Below, in pieces: positions 5,849-8,844 of a stretch of 8,844 nucleotides of DNA; the stretch's first letter is position 1, and every line of letters starts with the position of its first letter. Location of the stretch: the NCBI GenBank assembly GCA_030844565.1, contig JAUUNK010000215.1, forward strand, positions 1-8,844, in the 5' to 3' direction. The translations under genes were made by a program, and so were the position numbers. Source of the DNA: Bacteroides ovatus (GTDB lineage Bacteria > Bacteroidota > Bacteroidia > Bacteroidales > Bacteroidaceae). Under the pieces are notes generated by a model that saw nothing but the letters and a program-made list of their open reading frames with translations, ran no database searches and was not told the DNA's origin.

Positions 5849-5862
5849 CCCTCCAACTCCAC
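5849..5862 (+). repeat. Candidate distal attachment site, copy of the tmRNA 3' end
   Basis: CCCTCCAACTCCAC matches positions 40-53 of the tmRNA end (CCCTCCAGCTCCAC) in 13 of 14 bases and in the same orientation. The preceding TTTG (5835-5838) and GGTT (5842-5845) echo TTTG and GGTT in the tmRNA T-arm with altered spacing. It adjoins the decayed integrase start. Direct orientation is what two ends of an integrated element would show. Confidence 0.5.
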
Positions 5863-6008
5863 AACTATTTAAAAAGGTGTTAAGTTTTTAACGTCTTTTT
5901 TAATGCAATAAGGTGAGTATATGTAACTTGCATTTAGTTTTCTTTTACAGTATCATATTCTTTAAACGTTCATCATCTTTTCAGAAAGAAAAGTACTATA
6001 ATAAAAGT
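5863..6008. other. AT-rich intergenic stretch, no identified feature
   Basis: This lies between the attachment-like repeat and the terminator of the lipoprotein gene. It is T-rich with one weak six-pair hairpin (5977-5993), and I see no gene or clear signal. Confidence 0.5.
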
Positions 6009-6045
6009 AGAGGGTGTCCCCGGGGAATGGAAAGGGACACCCTCT
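6009..6045 (-). terminator. Strong hairpin, distal terminator of the lipoprotein gene
   Basis: AGAGGGTGTCCC (6009-6020) pairs perfectly over 12 bp with GGGACACCCTCT (6034-6045) around a 13-base loop. On the minus strand it continues into CTACTTTTATTATAG. GC-rich 'gggtgtccc' stems of this kind are common behind Bacteroides genes. Confidence 0.75.
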
Positions 6046-6059
6046 GTTCAGAGGTTTTA

Positions 6060-6091
6060 AAAAGCCCTTACTTTCACAAGCATAGGCTTTT
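6060..6091 (-). terminator. Proximal terminator of the lipoprotein gene
   Basis: On the minus strand AAAAGCC (6091-6085) pairs with GGCTTTT (6066-6060) around an 18-base loop and runs into further T. It begins 20 nt past the stop codon. With the stronger hairpin at 6009-6045 it makes a tandem pair. Confidence 0.5.
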
Positions 6092-6110
6092 CCTCTCTTG
6101 AAATAATTTC

Positions 6111-8816
6111 TTACAGAGAAGCTTTCACTGTAATCTTTTCGATAGTGTCTGCACCCCAATTGTGGGAAACAGTTACTTTTACGTAAATGTCAAGTGAAAG
6201 AGCAATGTTTGTATTGTTACAAGTGATTACTCCAGATTGAGCATCGATAGTGAAAGTACCCTCGTTTACAGTTTCGCTGTAGCCAGTGATTACGAATTTC
6301 ACTTTGTTAGCAGTGATTCCATAAGCAGTTGACCATGGAGTCTTGATTTGGCCATTTTCGATAACAACGTTTTTATTAGTTACGTTGATGTCTTTATCAA
6401 GCATCTTAATCCCAGCTTTTGTACCTACATTAAATGTCTTGTTGGCATCACCGTCGATAGTCCAGTTTACAGATGATTTGTAAGTCATGGCTGCAAGCGG
6501 AGAACGTAATACCGGTTCACAATAGCCTTCTACGCCATTGTTTAGGATAGTAGCTTTGATGTTAGTACCAGTAATGTTGGCTTCAATCTTAATGCCGCCC
6601 AAGTTTTTTACATCTACTACAGGTGAAACTGTGATTACGTTGTTGCTAATAGAGATGTTATTGTATATTGCTTGGACCTTTGCAGATTGTTTGCTGCGTT
6701 CAACTAATGTATAAGTAACTTGTTCATTAGACTTCGTAGCACCATCTGATTTGTATACGGCATACAAGTCTTCTAGGTTAGCAGTCATAGCAAAAGTATG
6801 GTTTGTTTCGTCCCATGCGCCGATGATGGTGGTTGAACCGTCTACTACAAACGCACTGTTTTGCTTAATGATTACTTTGCGCTCACACTTCACAAGGTCT
6901 TTCAATTTCAGAGTGAATTGTTTTCTAGAACCGTTAACAGCTAAGATAGTAGAGGATTTACGCCAAGTATAAGTTTCATTGGAAGTAATTTCATACTTGT
7001 CTCCACTTACTGGCCAGTTGCTGTATGAATACAATTCTTGTGCGCCTTGAATGATAGTTGTTGCAGGGATAATTAATTGTAGTTTATCCTTATCTGTGGT
7101 TTGTCCCGGAGTATACTGGAGATAAGCGCCTACTTTGTTGGCATAAGTCTTTCCGTTTTCTTGAGTCAGATAATACAAACCATAATGTTGAATAGTAGAT
7201 GTATTGCTATTGTTAGACATATAGTCACGTCCACCTAATGAGCTTAAGAATGCACGTACATTCATATCGATACTTTGATCAGAAGTGCTGTATTCCAATG
7301 CAGCTAGTTTAGCAGCTTCAGCAGCATCTTTCGTTTCTACATCGATATCTACCAGTGCGGGAGCTACTGATTGTTCACGTACAGCTTTCACTGCAAAGTC
7401 ATAAGAAGCAATCTCTTTATTGTCTGCATTCAGGTAAGTAGCAGTTACATAGCATACTTCGTTGATGGCAGAAGCTTGTTCCGAAGCTTTTACAGAAACT
7501 ACTCCGTCTTTAATTTCGAAGATACCTTTAGCCTTACCTGATGTCTGAGTGAATTTAACATTAATACCACTGAAACCTATGTCAGGCAAAGAACGGAATT
7601 TTTCTTTGATGCCGTTACCCAATGCTACAGAATCATTTAAGTTATAAGTTTTATTATAAATGAAAGTGTATTCGGGGTAATATCTATCAATCCAAATAGT
7701 AGGAGTCATATTTGCTAATTCCGAAACAGGCACAGTTACGGAGTCAGCAGTATGTATAAAGTTCAAATCTCCAGGTGTCCATACTTGAGCATAAAATTCG
7801 AAATAGTCTGAAGCTGTAGTATGTCCATTGATGGTAATATCCAGAGAAGAAGCATATATTTTGTTAGATTCGATGTTTTCCGGTGTCAGGTTGACACTTA
7901 AGATGCCTTCTTTACCATCAATCCACTTGGCACTGCCCGATACATATTTTAATGTCGGAGTTACAGCTCTTGTTTTATAAGTATCAGTAAACTCAAAGGT
8001 AGCTTTGTTCAAATCCATTGTTTTAGGCCATACCTTGAAAGTTGCTATAGAAGCACTGGTTGCCAAAAGCTCTGCATCATTAGCCCAAGAACTCATCAAT
8101 TTGATGGATTCTACATAGTAATTTCCTGAGTTATCGGGGCTTTGTCTTCTAAATGTTACGCTTTGTAAACCATTATAAGCTGAACCTTCAGCCAACATCT
8201 TATATTCTTTTCCATTTAATTTGATAACATACAATCCATCTACTTCATTGATAACGATAGAAGGAATGGTTGCATCATATTTTAAAGAAGTTTGCGTATC
8301 TCCGATAACGATATACCCGTCAGCATTGATTGTTACGTTGGCGGAGGCATCTTGACCCGGTTCCCCTGGCTTCCCTGGTTCACCCGGTTCCCCTTGTTTT
8401 CCAGTAGCATTTACTTTATTACCTTCCTGGTCTAACACATATTCATAATTGACGCCATCGTCCGTGCTCACCATCCAGTAGTTGTCACTGGAAACTTTGA
8501 ATTTCGGGATGATGGGATTGCCATTTAAGCCTTGTTCTCCTTTTTCTCCTTTTTCTCCATCTTTTCCGTTTGTGATGTTCAGTTTAGAACCATCCGACAG
8601 TGTCAATTCATACCCATTCGTTACGGCAGTATAACTAACAATAAATTTACCGGCTTTCATTGCTGCCTCTACTTCCGCAATCGCACTCTTATTAGCATCG
8701 ACTTGTTCTTGCAAATGGTCAATGTCATCATCGTAGTCTTTACAACCCACGAAAGATGTACTGGTTGCAAGCGCCAATGCTCCAAAGAGCATCACTCTAA
8801 CAAATTTTTTCTTCAT
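6111..8816 (-). CDS. Large surface lipoprotein with collagen-like repeats (DUF4988 / PL29 N-terminal-like)
   Basis: This 901-residue protein has a lipoprotein signal peptide (MKKKFVRVMLFGALALAT) with lipobox SFVG-Cys25. Cys25 is followed by Lys-Asp-Tyr-Asp-Asp-Asp, the acidic signal that sends Bacteroidota lipoproteins to the cell surface. Residues 32-55 (IDHLQEQVDANKSAIAEVEAAM) form a heptad-like coiled coil. Two Gly-X-Y tracts follow: 84-98 (five triplets, GKDGEKGEKGEQGLN) and 139-156 (six triplets, GKQGEPGEPGKPGEPGQD), flanking a short module with YWMVSTDDGVNYEYV. The remaining ~740 residues are Thr/Ser/Asn/Val-rich beta-strand sequence resembling stacked Ig-like domains. The N-terminal layout is that of Bacteroides proteins annotated 'PL29 family lyase N-terminal domain' or DUF4988. 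I see no lyase domain, so a structural surface or S-layer-like role is more plausible than an enzyme. The ATG at 8816 gives a complete signal peptide; its promoter lies largely beyond the window. Two terminators follow. Confidence 0.88.
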   Translation of the reverse strand: MKKKFVRVMLFGALALATSTSFVGCKDYDDDIDHLQEQVDANKSAIAEVEAAMKAGKFIVSYTAVTNGYELTLSDGSKLNITNGKDGEKGEKGEQGLNGNPIIPKFKVSSDNYWMVSTDDGVNYEYVLDQEGNKVNATGKQGEPGEPGKPGEPGQDASANVTINADGYIVIGDTQTSLKYDATIPSIVINEVDGLYVIKLNGKEYKMLAEGSAYNGLQSVTFRRQSPDNSGNYYVESIKLMSSWANDAELLATSASIATFKVWPKTMDLNKATFEFTDTYKTRAVTPTLKYVSGSAKWIDGKEGILSVNLTPENIESNKIYASSLDITINGHTTASDYFEFYAQVWTPGDLNFIHTADSVTVPVSELANMTPTIWIDRYYPEYTFIYNKTYNLNDSVALGNGIKEKFRSLPDIGFSGINVKFTQTSGKAKGIFEIKDGVVSVKASEQASAINEVCYVTATYLNADNKEIASYDFAVKAVREQSVAPALVDIDVETKDAAEAAKLAALEYSTSDQSIDMNVRAFLSSLGGRDYMSNNSNTSTIQHYGLYYLTQENGKTYANKVGAYLQYTPGQTTDKDKLQLIIPATTIIQGAQELYSYSNWPVSGDKYEITSNETYTWRKSSTILAVNGSRKQFTLKLKDLVKCERKVIIKQNSAFVVDGSTTIIGAWDETNHTFAMTANLEDLYAVYKSDGATKSNEQVTYTLVERSKQSAKVQAIYNNISISNNVITVSPVVDVKNLGGIKIEANITGTNIKATILNNGVEGYCEPVLRSPLAAMTYKSSVNWTIDGDANKTFNVGTKAGIKMLDKDINVTNKNVVIENGQIKTPWSTAYGITANKVKFVITGYSETVNEGTFTIDAQSGVITCNNTNIALSLDIYVKVTVSHNWGADTIEKITVKASL

Positions 8817-8844
8817 AACTACTTAAAAATTACATTAATAATAT

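Larger units (their letters stand above)
53..5862. mobile_element. Putative decayed ssrA-integrated element
   Basis: This is an inferred unit, not a directly seen one. The left border is the tmRNA 3' end (40-53). The proposed right border is a 14-base direct copy with one mismatch at 5849-5862, next to the start of a broken tyrosine-integrase gene that reads inward (5816 to 5641). Further in, a broken BT4734/VirE_N-type gene fragment (1940 to 1519) lies on the same strand. No intact integrase, relaxase or replication gene remains, so the element would be immobile. The outer-membrane receptor gene is clearly richer in GC than its surroundings and could be cargo, a later insertion, or chromosomal DNA caught between two separate relics. 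The two remnants are well supported as element debris; the single-element reading is tentative. Confidence 0.42.

Noticed and set aside
5655..5891. 78-residue plus-strand ORF
   Set aside because: It is antisense to the integrase remnant, runs through the attachment-like repeat, and its translation resembles nothing. The minus-strand reading explains the open frame.
5913..6159. Small ORFs at 5913-6101 (+) and 5962-6159 (-)
   Set aside because: They run through the two terminator hairpins, and the second also overlaps the end of the lipoprotein gene. No coding character is visible.
6751..6972. 73-residue plus-strand ORF
   Set aside because: It is antisense within the lipoprotein gene and has no independent support.

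Overview
The window looks like a Bacteroides (order Bacteroidales) chromosome segment. The signs are a surface lipoprotein with a Bacteroidota-type export signal (Cys-Lys-Asp-Tyr-Asp-Asp-Asp), an outer-membrane beta-barrel protein with a carboxypeptidase-regulatory-like N-terminus, a PD-(D/E)XK 'transposase' of the Rpn type, a perfect Bacteroides -7/-33 promoter (TTG, 19 nt, TAnnTTTG), and decayed pieces of typical Bacteroides mobile-element genes. The species cannot be fixed from sequence alone.

Layout. Positions 1-52 are the 3' end of tmRNA (ssrA), followed by its terminator. From 53 to about 1940 lies an AT-rich graveyard: a decayed ORF with two in-frame stops (148-510, +), a 5'-truncated C-terminal gene fragment (608-802, -), one apparently intact gene of unknown function (830-1456, +) and a twice-frameshifted fragment of a BT4734/VirE_N-type primase-like protein (1519-1940, -). 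Hairpin terminators sit at both convergent junctions. From 1930 to 4245 (-) is an intact, much more GC-rich outer-membrane beta-barrel receptor gene. It is divergent from an Rpn/PD-(D/E)XK nuclease gene (4558-5460, +), whose start I move 33 nt downstream of the longest ORF. The stretch 5461-6110 has no intact gene. On its minus strand it holds the first ~58 codons of a tyrosine integrase (5641-5816) whose start codon reads ATA and whose conserved Trp codon is a stop. Just upstream of that integrase start, 5849-5862 matches the tmRNA 3' end in 13 of 14 bases. Two hairpins (6009-6045 and 6060-6091) then end the last gene, a 901-aa collagen-repeat surface lipoprotein (6111-8816, -).

Interpretation (inference). 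An integrative element used the 3' end of ssrA as its attachment site. The ssrA end (left) and the 5849-5862 repeat (right) would be its borders, with the integrase next to the right border and reading inward. The integrase and primase-like remnants lie on the same strand, in the order I recall for Bacteroides mobilisable elements. Mobility genes have decayed. What remains open between the borders is one unknown protein, an outer-membrane receptor and an Rpn nuclease, a family linked to phage defence and possibly encoding an intragenic inhibitor. Whether the receptor was cargo or older chromosome is open. The lipoprotein gene lies outside the proposed element.
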